Shown: positions 6,873 to 14,228 of the stretch, piece by piece
Layout: each line of letters starts with the position of its first letter
Numbering within the stretch: position 1 is the first letter of the stretch
Source of the DNA: a virus
Length of the DNA: 22,405 bases
Virus record (IMG/VR): IMGVR_UViG_3300040801_003456
Span: 1 to 22,405 of that record
Strand: one strand, 5' to 3'
Program-made: the position numbers and the translations under genes
The notes under the pieces: model-generated
What the model saw: only the letters and a program-made list of their open reading frames with translations
Told to the model about the DNA's origin: nothing
Database searches by the model: none

Positions 6873-7761
6873 TTTGGGCTGCGAGCTTGAAGTACTCCAC
6901 CATCGCTTTGTCTAAGCTATAGCGGTCCTCGCACAGCCCGTATAAGGGAGTCTTGGTTGTTACTCCGACACGCGGGGTAGTGTAAACGTAGCGGCGGACT
7001 GCAGCGCCTTTGCCCTCGGAGGATGCCACGAGAAGGTGGTTCATTTTAGAGGGCAGTTTAACTCGCCCGGCTCGACCGACGGATACCGGAGCCATGATTA
7101 CGTCTACGACTTCCTCAACGGGGTTGCCCTTTTCATCGAGCTGGGTAGTGGGCTTGACGATCTCTAGGGGATCTTGGTGCGCGGTGACTACGGCATGGGT
7201 GGGCAGGTCTGCGGCCATGTACATCAGGGTCTCGGCCAAGTGCTGTGGGCCTTGGTAATCGCGCCACTCGAGCGCTTGGTTGAGCTTACCATTGAGTTCC
7301 TGAGAAAAGTTTGTGATGGCACGGACTGCGTGGGTGAAAGAGTCTACCACTAGGATGGTGTTAGGTCCAAAGGACGAGGACCACTTATCCAGCTGGCGGA
7401 CTGCGTTATTCCATGCAGTAGCCGTACCATCTACGCCGAGCTTCTTAATGGTACGTTTACCCTCGCGGGCGGAGACTACGCCAACCGTTTCGGAGCATAC
7501 CATGATGTCGTAGTTTTCGTACAACGCGGTATCGTGCTGGGACTGGGAGATAGTCTTTTCCTTGAGCATCCGAGCCAGGGTAGAGCGCACGACCTCCTCG
7601 AACTTCCCGTCGAAGTCCAGTATTCGTAGTTCGTAACCAGGGTTGTCGAGGTATCCGGGGATGCCCAGGGGTACGAGGGAAGAACTCTTGCCTTCACCAG
7701 ACAGGCCAAGGAAGAGCATCTTGACTAGTGGGGGCTTGGATTCTTTGGTTAGCTTAGGCAT
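6868..7761 (-). CDS. Sak4-like RecA-family ATPase (single-strand annealing recombinase)
   Basis: A 297-aa P-loop ATPase. Walker A is GLSGEGKSSS at residues 19-28. Next comes YELRILDFDGKFEEVV (a phage Sak4-type strand with DFDG), and Walker B is NTILVVDSFTHAVRA near 155-168. TLMYMAADLPTHAVVTAHQD carries the sensor-like H/Q segment. Phage Sak4 proteins resemble a shortened RecA/Rad51 core and stimulate single-strand annealing together with a phage SSB. Plain phage AAA ATPases are the alternative. The ATG at 7761 has GGAGG 9 nt upstream, and it overlaps the upstream small gene by 8 nt. Its neighbours, a RecB-like nuclease and a candidate SSB, form a plausible recombination set. Confidence 0.8.
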   Translation of the reverse strand: MPKLTKESKPPLVKMLFLGLSGEGKSSSLVPLGIPGYLDNPGYELRILDFDGKFEEVVRSTLARMLKEKTISQSQHDTALYENYDIMVCSETVGVVSAREGKRTIKKLGVDGTATAWNNAVRQLDKWSSSFGPNTILVVDSFTHAVRAITNFSQELNGKLNQALEWRDYQGPQHLAETLMYMAADLPTHAVVTAHQDPLEIVKPTTQLDEKGNPVEEVVDVIMAPVSVGRAGRVKLPSKMNHLLVASSEGKGAAVRRYVYTTPRVGVTTKTPLYGLCEDRYSLDKAMVEYFKLAAQT

Positions 7762-7960
7762 TAACGAAGGCCTCCGAGAATGAAGCTGCGGTGCGGGAAA
7801 AGGTAGAGGAGGAGATAGAATTTGCGGGCCGATAGATTATCGCCGCTTTCCATTCTCCTTTATCGTCGCGCTGCAGGTGAGCAGTTGACTCGATGATGTA
7901 GATGTTGTCGGTTTTGAGGTGCCGAACTTTTTGGCCCTCGATGAAGGTAAGCTTAGACAT
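7754..7960 (-). CDS. Small DUF1653-like protein
   Basis: A 68-aa protein: GQKVRHLKTDNIYIIESTAH, a hydrophilic turn QRDDKGEWKAAI, then IYRPA and TFSRTAASFSEAFV. The pattern VRHxKtgxxYxv...A...d.....vvYrp.......R....F.e.F resembles DUF1653-type small beta-barrel proteins, whose role is unknown. It is the first gene after the promoter at 7991-8019 and is translationally coupled to the Sak4-like gene (stop overlaps the next start region by 8 nt). Confidence 0.65.
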   Translation of the reverse strand: MSKLTFIEGQKVRHLKTDNIYIIESTAHLQRDDKGEWKAAIIYRPANSISSSTFSRTAASFSEAFVNA

Positions 7961-7990
7961 ACGGCCTCTGTTGGGGTTGGGTGATCAGGT

Positions 7991-8019
7991 AGCGTACCAT
8001 ATTGGTACGGTGCTGTCAA
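7991..8019 (-). promoter_or_regulatory. Sigma70 promoter with overlapping operator-like palindrome
   Basis: Minus strand TTGACA (8014-8019), 17-nt spacer, TACGCT (7991-7996). The palindrome CGTACCA-TAT-TGGTACG (7993-8009, 7-bp arms) covers most of the spacer and part of the -10, an ideal position for a dimeric repressor. It would control the DUF1653-like and Sak4-like genes. Confidence 0.7.
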
Positions 8020-8023
8020 GCAC

Positions 8024-8362
8024 CTAATGGATTGTATCAGTGCTGGAATCGAACAGGTACCTCAAGGCTTCACCCATATCAGGGAGGATTTCTTCAACGT
8101 AAGAGATGAAGGCTTCCCAAGCCTCCTTAGAGGCGCCGACTGAATGGGCCAGGGAAAGCACCTGGCCCTCGTCCTCGTAGAAAGCGATAAGGGCGGAGAA
8201 GTCCGGGTACACTGCAACCAACGCGGTCTGATCCTTGGCGAACAGGATCGCGGTGGAGTCAGGGTGGATAAGGGACAAGGCCTCAACGCCGGAGGCGGGC
8301 TTGTTAGCCATTATCTCGTTGATACGGGTTTCAGCTATGGGGGAGGATGTAGAAAGGGTCAT
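8024..8362 (-). CDS. Hypothetical protein, 112 aa
   Basis: Not recognised. The protein is acidic, with beta-type segments early (HPDSTAILFAKDQTALVAVY) and helical segments later (SALIAFYEDEGQVLSLAHSV, EAWEAFISYVEEIL). The first ATG at 8362 has no good ribosome site; an internal ATG at residue 18 has GAGATA directly before it and may be the true start. It sits between the second HNH endonuclease and the promoter at 7991-8019, and its stop is 5 nt from that -35 box. No membrane or signal segment is seen. Confidence 0.65.
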   Translation of the reverse strand: MTLSTSSPIAETRINEIMANKPASGVEALSLIHPDSTAILFAKDQTALVAVYPDFSALIAFYEDEGQVLSLAHSVGASKEAWEAFISYVEEILPDMGEALRYLFDSSTDTIH

Positions 8363-8371
8363 AGAGATAGT

Positions 8372-8851
8372 CTATGTCAATGGGTTTGCAGCTTTGAATT
8401 TCGCTCGAGCTTCTAGGGCCTCTTGTAATGTTTCATAGGTGCCAACATGAATAGGCTTAGAGTTTCGTTGGAACCCGACTTGATAATTCCCTTTAGACGT
8501 TTCATGGATGTTCAGAAATCCCAGCTTATTTTTTGCTGTGTGTCGGTTAGAGCAGTTTATGCTTCGTGTCACGTCTCGGAGGTTTTCTTTTCTGTTATCT
8601 GTTTCAATACCATTGATGTGATCTATTACGTTAGTAGGCCATTCGTTGTAATAGAGTACCCAAGCTAAACGGTGAGCAAGGTACAAAATACCATCTAAAC
8701 GAACTACTAGATACCCTGCGTTATTTAAGCAGCCTACTTCACAATAAAGACGCCGTCCCCGTTTAGGCACTCGCCAGAACAATTTACCCTCAGGAGTTAT
8801 CCTGAGTTGTTCGTGAATCTCTGCTGGAGTATGCGCAATGTGCTCTGTCAT
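8372..8851 (-). CDS. HNH homing endonuclease with AP2-like C-terminus
   Basis: A 159-aa free-standing endonuclease. Residues 6-27 (HTPAEIHEQLRITPEGKLFW) match the start of the first endonuclease of this window. The HNH core reads YLAHRLAWVLYYNEWPTNV, IDHINGIETDNRKENLRDVT and SINCSNRH, the HNH_3 pattern with DHI.G...DN...NLR. An AP2-like tail follows (VGTYETLQEALEARAKFKAA). ATG 8851 has GAGG 10 nt upstream. It lies between the nuclease gene (12 nt away) and a hypothetical gene, so it looks like an intergenic homing insertion. Such genes move between phages and need not serve the host phage. Confidence 0.9.
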   Translation of the reverse strand: MTEHIAHTPAEIHEQLRITPEGKLFWRVPKRGRRLYCEVGCLNNAGYLVVRLDGILYLAHRLAWVLYYNEWPTNVIDHINGIETDNRKENLRDVTRSINCSNRHTAKNKLGFLNIHETSKGNYQVGFQRNSKPIHVGTYETLQEALEARAKFKAANPLT

Positions 8852-8863
8852 TACTTAATGGCC

Positions 8864-9868
8864 TCATCGTGATTGCAGGCAGTCCCAGGTTTGCTTTCCG
8901 AAGTTGCCTTCGAGGTAAGCTTCGCGGCGAGCGGCGGGCTTAGAGCAAATGTCTCTGAATACACAGCCACCGTACTTTTCACAGCTCTCCTCGTTTGCAG
9001 GAAAATAGTCTGCAGCACACGCGTCCATGGCTTGCTTGATCCAGTATTTGAGGCCTTCAAGGTACTCCTCAACCTCTTCAAGGGAGAACTCTACAACACC
9101 ACGGGCGTACCTGGAGAAGTTTACACCGAGCTGAATACCGTCGATGATGACTCCATTGGCGGAAGGTAAGTCTTGCGTCTCACCTGCAATGATGTGCGTA
9201 GCTGCGGTATAAAGGGGCATCTGGGTAGATGGCTTGAACTTGGCAAAGAACCTACGATCGAGACCATACTTGGTAGTCTTGTAATCCATTGTGTAAACTT
9301 TACCCTGCCACTTTACCATAAGGTCGATATGACCGCACAAGTAAACCTCTAGGTTTTGGTATTCCATGAGGGGAATGGTGAAGGAGTATTCGGAGGCTGG
9401 AGTACCGTTAGATAGGATAACGGGCTTTGCAGCATCATCCCAAAATTGCTCCAGGTACCAAACAATAGTACGAACGAGGGTTTCTTTAGTGCGGGAGGTG
9501 TCGCCAGCCGGAAGGGCCTCTCCAAACAAACCAGCCAACCGAACAATGCGGAGAAGGGAAGTTTCCTTATCTACACCAGCAGATAGAAGGTGATGCCAAG
9601 TTTGACAGAGAGAATGGAAATAGATTCCAAACGCTAGGGGTGGTGGAGTGACCTTAGCGACATACCCGAGGTGGATGGTGTAGTAGTACTTGCGCGGGCA
9701 AGTTTTGAATAGGGAGATACTGGTGTTATCCCATGCCTGCTGAATACCATTAACTATGGAGGTATTGGGTCCAGTTAGCTTTGGGATGCCGATGGGTACA
9801 GCGAAAGAATAGTTTTTAGCTGTCTCTTCGTCTACGATCTTGTCAACGAGAGGGAGGTAGTATTTCAT
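8864..9868 (-). CDS. PD-(D/E)XK nuclease of RecB/Cas4 type with Fe-S cysteines
   Basis: A 334-aa exonuclease-like protein. The N-terminal part has SISLFKTCPRKYYYTIHLGY, the usual S.l..y..CP.ky motif with the first cluster cysteine. FGIYFHSLCQTWHHL carries the helix with the conserved H. The catalytic core is YLCGHIDLMVKWQGKVYTMD then YKTTKYG, i.e. GhiD...v.DyKT, followed by STQMPLYTAA (the Q..lY motif). Near the C-terminus ESCEKYGGCVFRDICSKP gives C-x5-C-x5-C, completing a four-cysteine 4Fe-4S site as in AddB and Cas4. It likely resects DNA ends for annealing by the Sak4-like protein. It is translationally coupled to the 70-aa gene upstream (ATGA overlap). Confidence 0.9.
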   Translation of the reverse strand: MKYYLPLVDKIVDEETAKNYSFAVPIGIPKLTGPNTSIVNGIQQAWDNTSISLFKTCPRKYYYTIHLGYVAKVTPPPLAFGIYFHSLCQTWHHLLSAGVDKETSLLRIVRLAGLFGEALPAGDTSRTKETLVRTIVWYLEQFWDDAAKPVILSNGTPASEYSFTIPLMEYQNLEVYLCGHIDLMVKWQGKVYTMDYKTTKYGLDRRFFAKFKPSTQMPLYTAATHIIAGETQDLPSANGVIIDGIQLGVNFSRYARGVVEFSLEEVEEYLEGLKYWIKQAMDACAADYFPANEESCEKYGGCVFRDICSKPAARREAYLEGNFGKQTWDCLQSR

Positions 9869-10077
9869 AGTTTCAACCCCTCGAAGGCCAGGTCCAGAGA
9901 AGCCTTTTTAGCCACCACCTTCTTACTCGATACCCGCTTACGAGTACCAGCGGACTGTTCAGCGTTCCACCGCTCACGCTGCTCACGCAGCGCAGCGACC
10001 AGGGCCAAGCGGTCCTCTGGTGTCCATTCTGAGGCGGCCTTTGAGAGTAAGGCGTTAAGGGTTTCCGCTTGGTCCAT
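9865..10077 (-). CDS. Small basic-tailed protein, 70 aa, unknown function
   Basis: The N-terminal half is helical (AETLNALLSKAASEWTPEDR, LALVAALREQRERWNAEQ) and the C-terminal half is lysine/arginine-rich (TRKRVSSKKVVAKK), which suggests nucleic-acid contact or a nuclease partner. A strong site GAGGAG lies 8 nt before ATG 10077, inside the last codons of the upstream gene. Its stop overlaps the nuclease start, so the two proteins are probably made together. I do not recognise a family. Confidence 0.78.
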   Translation of the reverse strand: MDQAETLNALLSKAASEWTPEDRLALVAALREQRERWNAEQSAGTRKRVSSKKVVAKKASLDLAFEGLKL

Positions 10078-10079
10078 TG

Positions 10080-10370
10080 TTATTGCTCCTCTGGTGGGGT
10101 AGAAGTTGGTTTATCGGGGGCGTTGCCGCTCTGGCGAAGGGTGTCGTAGATGAGGTCTTCGGCTACGGTGAGATCTCTGGAGCTGGCCACCCTTCCGGTT
10201 TGGAGCTGCTCTTCGCAGTACAGGCCGAAACGGTAAAGCAGTTGACGGATAGCGTCGGAGCCGCGGATACCGGAAGGAGACAGGGCGAAGAACTCAAGGA
10301 TGGAGTTATAGGTTGGAATGTGAACCCGTACTGTGCGGGGTGCAACTTCACTCAGTTTTTTGCGGGCCAT
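10080..10370 (-). CDS. Hypothetical protein, 96 aa, possible DNA-binding
   Basis: Starts MARKKLSEVAPRTVRVHIPT and continues YNSILEFFALSPSGIRGSDA, then IRQLLYRFGLYCEEQLQTGR. The strand-then-helix-helix order (VRVHIP / SILEFFALSP / GSDAIRQLLYRFG) recalls ribbon-helix-helix regulators, but I cannot confirm it. I chose the ATG at 10370 because AGGAG sits 7 nt upstream. Longer readings to 10451 overlap the previous gene and lack a site. It precedes the 70-aa gene and the nuclease by 2 nt. Confidence 0.7.
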   Translation of the reverse strand: MARKKLSEVAPRTVRVHIPTYNSILEFFALSPSGIRGSDAIRQLLYRFGLYCEEQLQTGRVASSRDLTVAEDLIYDTLRQSGNAPDKPTSTPPEEQ

Positions 10371-10587
10371 CTGCATTCTCCTGTAAAGATCGGGCAAGGT
10401 TGAGGTCGATGGGCGCGGGAACCTGGCGCCACGTCCAGGCGGAGTCGTCACACCGAAGGATGAAACCGAGGGAGGTTAGCGCGTAAAGGGAATCCTTGTA
10501 GACTAGAAGCTGCGTGATGGAGTCATCGGGGAGCAGAGCGTTTACGGGTGGAGGGAGAGGAGATTGGGGAATGGGTTGGTCGGTCAT
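10348..10587 (-). CDS. Hypothetical protein, 79 aa
   Basis: A proline-rich start (MTDQPIPQSPLPPPVNALLP) is followed by ITQLLVYKDSLYALTSLGFI and LRCDDSAWTWRQVP, a strand-rich part that looks like one beta-propeller or WW-like repeat. I do not recognise a family. The ATG at 10587 is chosen because GGAG lies 5 nt upstream; an ATG farther up at 10638 falls inside the terminator hairpin 10623-10649 and is unlikely. It overlaps the next gene by 23 nt. Confidence 0.65.
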   Translation of the reverse strand: MTDQPIPQSPLPPPVNALLPDDSITQLLVYKDSLYALTSLGFILRCDDSAWTWRQVPAPIDLNLARSLQENADGPQKTE

Positions 10588-10622
10588 GGAAGCTCCGATT
10601 GCTAGTAGCAATGTCTGTAGTG

Positions 10623-10649
10623 AAAAAAGGAGCCGCATTGTGCGGCTCC
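10623..10649 (-). terminator. Rho-independent terminator
   Basis: On the minus strand a perfect 9-bp GC-rich stem (GGAGCCGCA / TGCGGCTCC) with a 3-nt loop is followed by six U. It directly follows the 213-aa gene and closes the unit driven by the promoter at 11374-11402, perhaps with read-through to the genes further left. Confidence 0.9.
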
Positions 10650-10664
10650 AATGGAGGGAGAGGG

Positions 10665-11306
10665 CTACAGTACGAGGCTAGAGAGTGAGTTCTCGGTAGC
10701 CGCCTGGGCCGCGCGGATACGCTCCTCTTCAGCCTTGGCCTCTTCGATCAGAGCGTTGCGGGCTGCGATGAAAGGCTCCTTCTCGGCCCAAGGCCCGGTG
10801 CCTTCCATGAGGTTGGCGATCTCGGATTCGAAATCCTCGTAGGAGATTTCGGTCTCTGACGGATCTTTGCCCTTCTTGGCCACGGTGACAGGAGCTGGCA
10901 TGTCCTGGTAGCCACGCTTTTTGAAGAGCTTACGAAGGAAGCCACCGGCGGCCTTGTAGAAGCAGCGGTCGAACAGAGAACCAATCGAAGCGGAGCTGGT
11001 ACGAATGCCGGTGAAGTCGTAAGAAGCATACAGGGCATCCATGTCCTCCTGGGTCGGCAGAGGTTGACCGGCAGCGGCGGCGCGCTTGATGCGGGTGGCC
11101 AGGTTATTGGACAGGTTCTCGGCCAAGACCTGGTTGAGCTGGGAAGCTACGCCAGTCGGGTCGGCGCCGAGTTCCTTCACGCCGGAGAACATGGAAGCCT
11201 CGAAGGGCTGAGGGATTTGGAAAGCGAAATCGCCCTGGCCGGCTTCTTCATAAACGGCAGCTTGAACCTGACGAGCGCGGGTTGGGGTGGAGTCGGTCTT
11301 TAGCAT
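10665..11306 (-). CDS. Hypothetical protein, 213 aa, own promoter and terminator
   Basis: Not recognised. Start MLKTDSTPTRARQVQAAVYE at 11306 has AGAGG 5 nt upstream. The sequence holds DPTGVASQLNQVLAENLSNN, then ATRIKRAAAAGQPLPTQEDM, a conserved-looking aromatic core (YASYDFTGIR, GSLFDRCFYKAAGGFLRKLF, KKRGYQDM) and an acidic helical end (ALIEEAKAEEERIRAAQA). Alanine/glutamate-rich helices and a lysine/arginine patch suggest a nucleic-acid or scaffold-type protein made in quantity. Codon use is GC-richer than that of its neighbours. It is bracketed by a strong promoter and a strong terminator, so it may be expressed at a different level from the rest of the strand. Confidence 0.8.
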   Translation of the reverse strand: MLKTDSTPTRARQVQAAVYEEAGQGDFAFQIPQPFEASMFSGVKELGADPTGVASQLNQVLAENLSNNLATRIKRAAAAGQPLPTQEDMDALYASYDFTGIRTSSASIGSLFDRCFYKAAGGFLRKLFKKRGYQDMPAPVTVAKKGKDPSETEISYEDFESEIANLMEGTGPWAEKEPFIAARNALIEEAKAEEERIRAAQAATENSLSSLVL

Positions 11307-11373
11307 GATAACCTCTTGGGGTTTTGGTTGCTGGGGTGGAGTAGTCGGCCGGGTTTCCTGACCGACGGGGGAT

Positions 11374-11402
11374 ATGATACCCGTATTGCAAACGGATGTC
11401 AA
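11374..11402 (-). promoter_or_regulatory. Sigma70 promoter for the 213-aa gene
   Basis: Minus strand TTGACA (11397-11402), 17-nt spacer, TATCAT (11374-11379). The spacer includes CCGTATTGCAAACGG read on plus, with CCGT/ACGG arms, a possible operator. The stop codon of the upstream gene lies inside the -35 box. Confidence 0.8.
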
Positions 11403-12028
11403 GTGCCTTTGGGAAATCTTTTCGGCAGTATCGGGATGGCAGCGACCGCGTTGTTTTCCGGTGTCGGGTTGGGGATTGGTCCCTTGGGGTCGGTGTCAAT
11501 ATCTACGATAGCTACCTCTCCTTTTGGCGCCGCTGCGTGGGCTACTGGAGGCTCTCCGGGTGTAATCCATACTTGATTAAAAATGGGGTACCTCTTACGA
11601 AGGCGAGTTAACAACGTCCGGGCCGACGCTGGACGGATGTCGAGAGGAAGGCTTTGTTTTGTAGCAAGAACTTGGATGATAGCCCAAATGGCAGTTTCCG
11701 GTTCCCACTCGGGAAGGACACTGAACACAAGGGTTGGACCTTGGGCCTCGACAAAGACATGAGCGTATAAACCTTTACCATGGAAGGGATGATCCGGGGT
11801 GTAGGCCTCAAGAGACTCAATGGCTGAGTGGTTGCGCAGGCCCATGAACATTTGTGCTAAATACCGGGCGCGTTTCGCGGTAGTGGTGTAGGTTATGGCT
11901 TGACCCGGCTCGGTATCAAAGACCTGATCAAGTAGAGGGATTAGCTCGTTTTCTACAGATGGTGGGAGGAAGGTGTCGTAGTAGTAGGGGTGACGGGTGA
12001 GCTTGTGAGGAGAGATTTCTTTGGGCAT
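11399..12028 (-). CDS. Hypothetical protein, 209 aa
   Basis: Not recognised. It starts MPKEISPHKLTRHPYYYDTF and contains a globular, mixed core (AITYTTTAKRARYLAQMFMG, GLYAHVFVEAQGPTLVFSVL, PETAIWAIIQVLATKQ), then RPASARTLLTRLRKRYPIF and a low-complexity Pro/Ala/Asp tail (PPVAHAAAPKG, DTDPKGPIPNPTPENN). No membrane segment. The leader has an 8-bp hairpin at 12048-12066 and an AAGG site. It follows the helicase gene by 74 nt, so it belongs to the same leftward unit. Confidence 0.75.
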   Translation of the reverse strand: MPKEISPHKLTRHPYYYDTFLPPSVENELIPLLDQVFDTEPGQAITYTTTAKRARYLAQMFMGLRNHSAIESLEAYTPDHPFHGKGLYAHVFVEAQGPTLVFSVLPEWEPETAIWAIIQVLATKQSLPLDIRPASARTLLTRLRKRYPIFNQVWITPGEPPVAHAAAPKGEVAIVDIDTDPKGPIPNPTPENNAVAAIPILPKRFPKGT

Positions 12029-12047
12029 GGGAATGGCCTTTAATAGG

Positions 12048-12066
12048 GGACAGGCAAAGCCTGTCC
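12048..12066 (-). promoter_or_regulatory. Leader hairpin before the 209-aa gene
   Basis: GGACAGGC (12048-12055) pairs with GCCTGTCC (12059-12066) around AAA. It is the hairpin-upstream-of-start pattern again; there is no U-tract. Confidence 0.45.
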
Positions 12067-12102
12067 TTGGTGGGTTTAGGTTTGAAGGTGGTTGAGCTGC
12101 GC

Positions 12103-13575
12103 TCAGCCTTCGAGTCCTTCGATGGATTTAGAGGGGCAGAAGATGAGCTCCTCCTGGGCACGGGTTACGCCTACATACCCCAGGTTAGCCTCTTGGGTTA
12201 GCTCCCAGTCCTGGGTGGCATATTTGCTTGGGAGCAGTTGGGGGTCGAGGAACAAGACCCTGGGCCACTCGCGGCCCTTTGCGCGGTGGATTGTAGAGAG
12301 TTGGCATTGTGCTGGCCGGTAGCCGGGGCCGCTGGGATCGGGATAGAGCTTGGTTAGATGGTGCTGGATACCCGAGAGGTCTTTGTGGGCTAGGGATAGC
12401 TCATACAAGGCGGAGTGTTTATCGTTAATGGTTGGCTCGCGCCGGGGGTAGCGTGTGATCTCGCGTTCGCGCCATTTAGCTAAGCGGTCGCGGAAGGCCT
12501 CGGAGGAGAGGTTCTTTTTGGTGATACGCTTGGTTAGGGCGATGAGGCCTTTGCCAATGTCCTTACCTGCAACCTCGACGGTAGTCCCGTGGACCAGAAG
12601 GGCTAAGGCCAGGCGGATTAGGGGCGCGTTGTTGCGGCAGAGGACAACGGGCGGGATCTCTGAGAGATCGAGGAAGGTAGGGTAGAGAACGGAACCCTGG
12701 GCGCAACCGGGCGCGGCCTCGATGTCGGGGACATAGGCCTGGGCGACCTTGATGACCTCCGAGGGACAGCGGAAGGACACGGTAAGGGGGAGCTCGGACA
12801 TGGAGAAGGTCTTGACGAGGGAGGTATAGGAATCGGAAAGGGCACCGCGGAAGGCGTAGATAGCCTGACGGTCGTCCCCGGCCGCTATGATGCGACCGTT
12901 AGGAAGAAGGCAGCGGCGGAGCATTGTGTGTTGGAGAGTGTTGAAGTCTTGTACCTCGTCTGCAAGAATGATGGGGTAGCGCGGGAAGCGGTAGCCATAG
13001 ATGAGAGGGATGTAGAGCATGTCATCGAAGGATACCTGGCCGTCTTTAAGGGCGAGCTTCGTGGACTGGTTCATTACCTGGATGGCGTAGGATAAGATCT
13101 CGGGGGAGAAATCTACATCGTACTGGTCAGCCAGGGACTCCCAGATGGCAGGAGAGTTGTGGGTAAGGCCCTCCGGCCCGGAGGAGTCGGGTTGGATGCC
13201 ATAGGTGAACCCGATGGTGGCGAGCTTACGGATTGGCTCCTGAAGCTCGAAGGAAAGATCAAGGTCGGACGCGAGGGCTTTGGTGATCTCGAAGATCTTT
13301 CCGTTTTCGATCTTAGTAGGGTTGCCCTTGGACTTGAGGGCCTGGAGGCCCATAGCGTGCAGGGTTTTGGCCTGGAACTTGGTGGGCATCTTCTTGGTTA
13401 GCTCCTGCACTGTGGACTTGGAGAAGCTAGTTGCGATACCGCCGCGCTTGGCGGTGGTGGCCCACTGGCGAAGGGAAAAGGTCTTGCCGGTGCCAGCGCG
13501 AGCACGGAGCGCGACTGAACCGGAAGAGTTTGCGGTGGCGATGAATGCCTTTTGTTGGGAGGTTAGCTCGGTCAT
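12103..13575 (-). CDS. UvrD/PcrA-like superfamily 1 DNA helicase
   Basis: A 490-aa SF1A helicase that unwinds 3'-5'. The motifs appear in order: Q motif LTSQQKAFI, Walker A/motif I ALRARAGTGKTFSL, motif II PIILADEVQDFN (DEVQD), motif III RIIAAGDDRQAIYAFRGA, motif IV LTVSFRCPSEVI, motif V QLSTIHRAKGREWPRVLFLD, and motif VI LGYVGVTRAQEELI. At 490 residues it is shorter than UvrD/PcrA (about 700), with reduced 1B/2B insertions, as usual for phage forms. It may act as the replication or recombination helicase with the RecB-like nuclease and Sak4-like ATPase. It starts 2 nt after the stop of the 115-aa gene; the ribosome site is weak, so coupling is likely. Confidence 0.95.
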   Translation of the reverse strand: MTELTSQQKAFIATANSSGSVALRARAGTGKTFSLRQWATTAKRGGIATSFSKSTVQELTKKMPTKFQAKTLHAMGLQALKSKGNPTKIENGKIFEITKALASDLDLSFELQEPIRKLATIGFTYGIQPDSSGPEGLTHNSPAIWESLADQYDVDFSPEILSYAIQVMNQSTKLALKDGQVSFDDMLYIPLIYGYRFPRYPIILADEVQDFNTLQHTMLRRCLLPNGRIIAAGDDRQAIYAFRGALSDSYTSLVKTFSMSELPLTVSFRCPSEVIKVAQAYVPDIEAAPGCAQGSVLYPTFLDLSEIPPVVLCRNNAPLIRLALALLVHGTTVEVAGKDIGKGLIALTKRITKKNLSSEAFRDRLAKWREREITRYPRREPTINDKHSALYELSLAHKDLSGIQHHLTKLYPDPSGPGYRPAQCQLSTIHRAKGREWPRVLFLDPQLLPSKYATQDWELTQEANLGYVGVTRAQEELIFCPSKSIEGLEG

Positions 13576-13577
13576 GA

Positions 13578-13925
13578 TTAATCCATTCTGGTGATGAGGT
13601 AAGGGCGATCGGGGGAATCCTTAATGGCAGCGAGGGCGTGCCAGTACATGAGGAAATGGGCGCCGGCGTGCTTTAGGGACACGAGAGGGGTTAGTGGATC
13701 GTCTCCTGGGAATAGGAAGGTTTCGGACTCGTCGATTTCTGCGCCGGGGATTTGGTAGAGGGGATACCCGTAGCACTGCTCAAGGTGGACGGAAAGGGGA
13801 ATGGGTGGGGAGGGCTCTTTCCAGTAGACCCACTCGAAGACCCAAGGAAGGACAAGACCGCAAGCCTCGATGGCCTGGACCTCGTTTATGGGGTACTTGT
13901 TATGGGGGTCGAAGGAGATTTCCAT
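13578..13925 (-). CDS. Hypothetical protein, 115 aa
   Basis: Not recognised. It holds EACGLVLPWVFEWVYWKEPS, a tryptophan-rich stretch, then VHLEQCYGYPLYQIPGAEID, a Pro/Asp loop FLFPGDDPLTPLVSL and HAGAHFLMYWHALAAIKDSP. Aromatic content is high but there is no clear membrane helix. The start has AGAGG 6 nt upstream. It lies between csrA and the helicase, whose start almost touches this stop, and so is probably co-translated with the helicase. Confidence 0.75.
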   Translation of the reverse strand: MEISFDPHNKYPINEVQAIEACGLVLPWVFEWVYWKEPSPPIPLSVHLEQCYGYPLYQIPGAEIDESETFLFPGDDPLTPLVSLKHAGAHFLMYWHALAAIKDSPDRPYLITRMD

Positions 13926-13934
13926 GGGGTACCT

Positions 13935-14123
13935 CTACTTGTTGCCTTTAGTGTCTTGTTCGGCCTGGATCTTCCGGTAGACTTCCTCGCGGTGGACCGG
14001 AAGGGAACGGGGCGCGGTAATGCCGAGACGGGTAGCGTTGGGCCGCTCGGATGGAAGGATAGTGATTTTGATGTCGTCGCCTATGATGATAGACTCGTTG
14101 GCGCGGCGGGATAGGATTAGCAT
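13935..14123 (-). CDS. csrA: CsrA/RsmA-family RNA-binding regulator
   Basis: A 62-aa protein that fits CsrA over its whole length: MLILSRRANESIIIGDDIKI, then VHREEVYRKIQAEQ. Key features are the N-terminal MLIL.RR, the glycine-aspartate of IIIGDDI, and the VHREEVY motif with the conserved arginine (R44 in E. coli CsrA) used to grip GGA RNA. The middle (PSERPNATRLGITAPRSLP) is a little variable. CsrA dimers bind ANGGA sites, often over a ribosome site, and block or stabilise the mRNA. Its mRNA has a GAGAG site and a hairpin near 14139-14171, and a 31-bp palindrome copy lies 60-100 nt upstream. Targets could be host genes, or the phage leaders with CGAACGGAGACC. Confidence 0.93.
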   Translation of the reverse strand: MLILSRRANESIIIGDDIKITILPSERPNATRLGITAPRSLPVHREEVYRKIQAEQDTKGNK

Positions 14124-14138
14124 GGAAGGGCTCTCTTG

Positions 14139-14171
14139 GTTAAGGGGCCAGGGCTAAAAGCCGAGGCCCTT
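14139..14171 (-). promoter_or_regulatory. Leader hairpin before csrA
   Basis: An imperfect stem formed by AAGGGGCC and GGCCCTTT around an inner GGC/GCC pair set. It is weaker than the other leader hairpins. Confidence 0.35.
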
Positions 14172-14181
14172 TAGTGGTTGA

Positions 14182-14228
14182 GGGAATTGGCTGTACAAAT
14201 GATCTAGGATCATTTGTACATACGATTA
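14182..14228. repeat. Dispersed palindrome, copy 2
   Basis: Core at 14192-14220, arms TGTACAAATGATC and GATCATTTGTACA around TAG. The outer flanks GGGAATTGGC and TACGATTAC extend the symmetry. It includes the stop codon of the 74-aa gene and lies upstream of csrA. Confidence 0.9.

Noticed and set aside
8375-8380. TTGACA on the minus strand after the second HNH gene
   Set aside because: No acceptable -10 at 16-18 nt spacing (CCTTTC); it is probably part of the HNH gene's end.
10077-10403. 108-aa plus-strand ORF
   Set aside because: It is the shadow of two minus-strand genes that have good ribosome sites and start overlaps.
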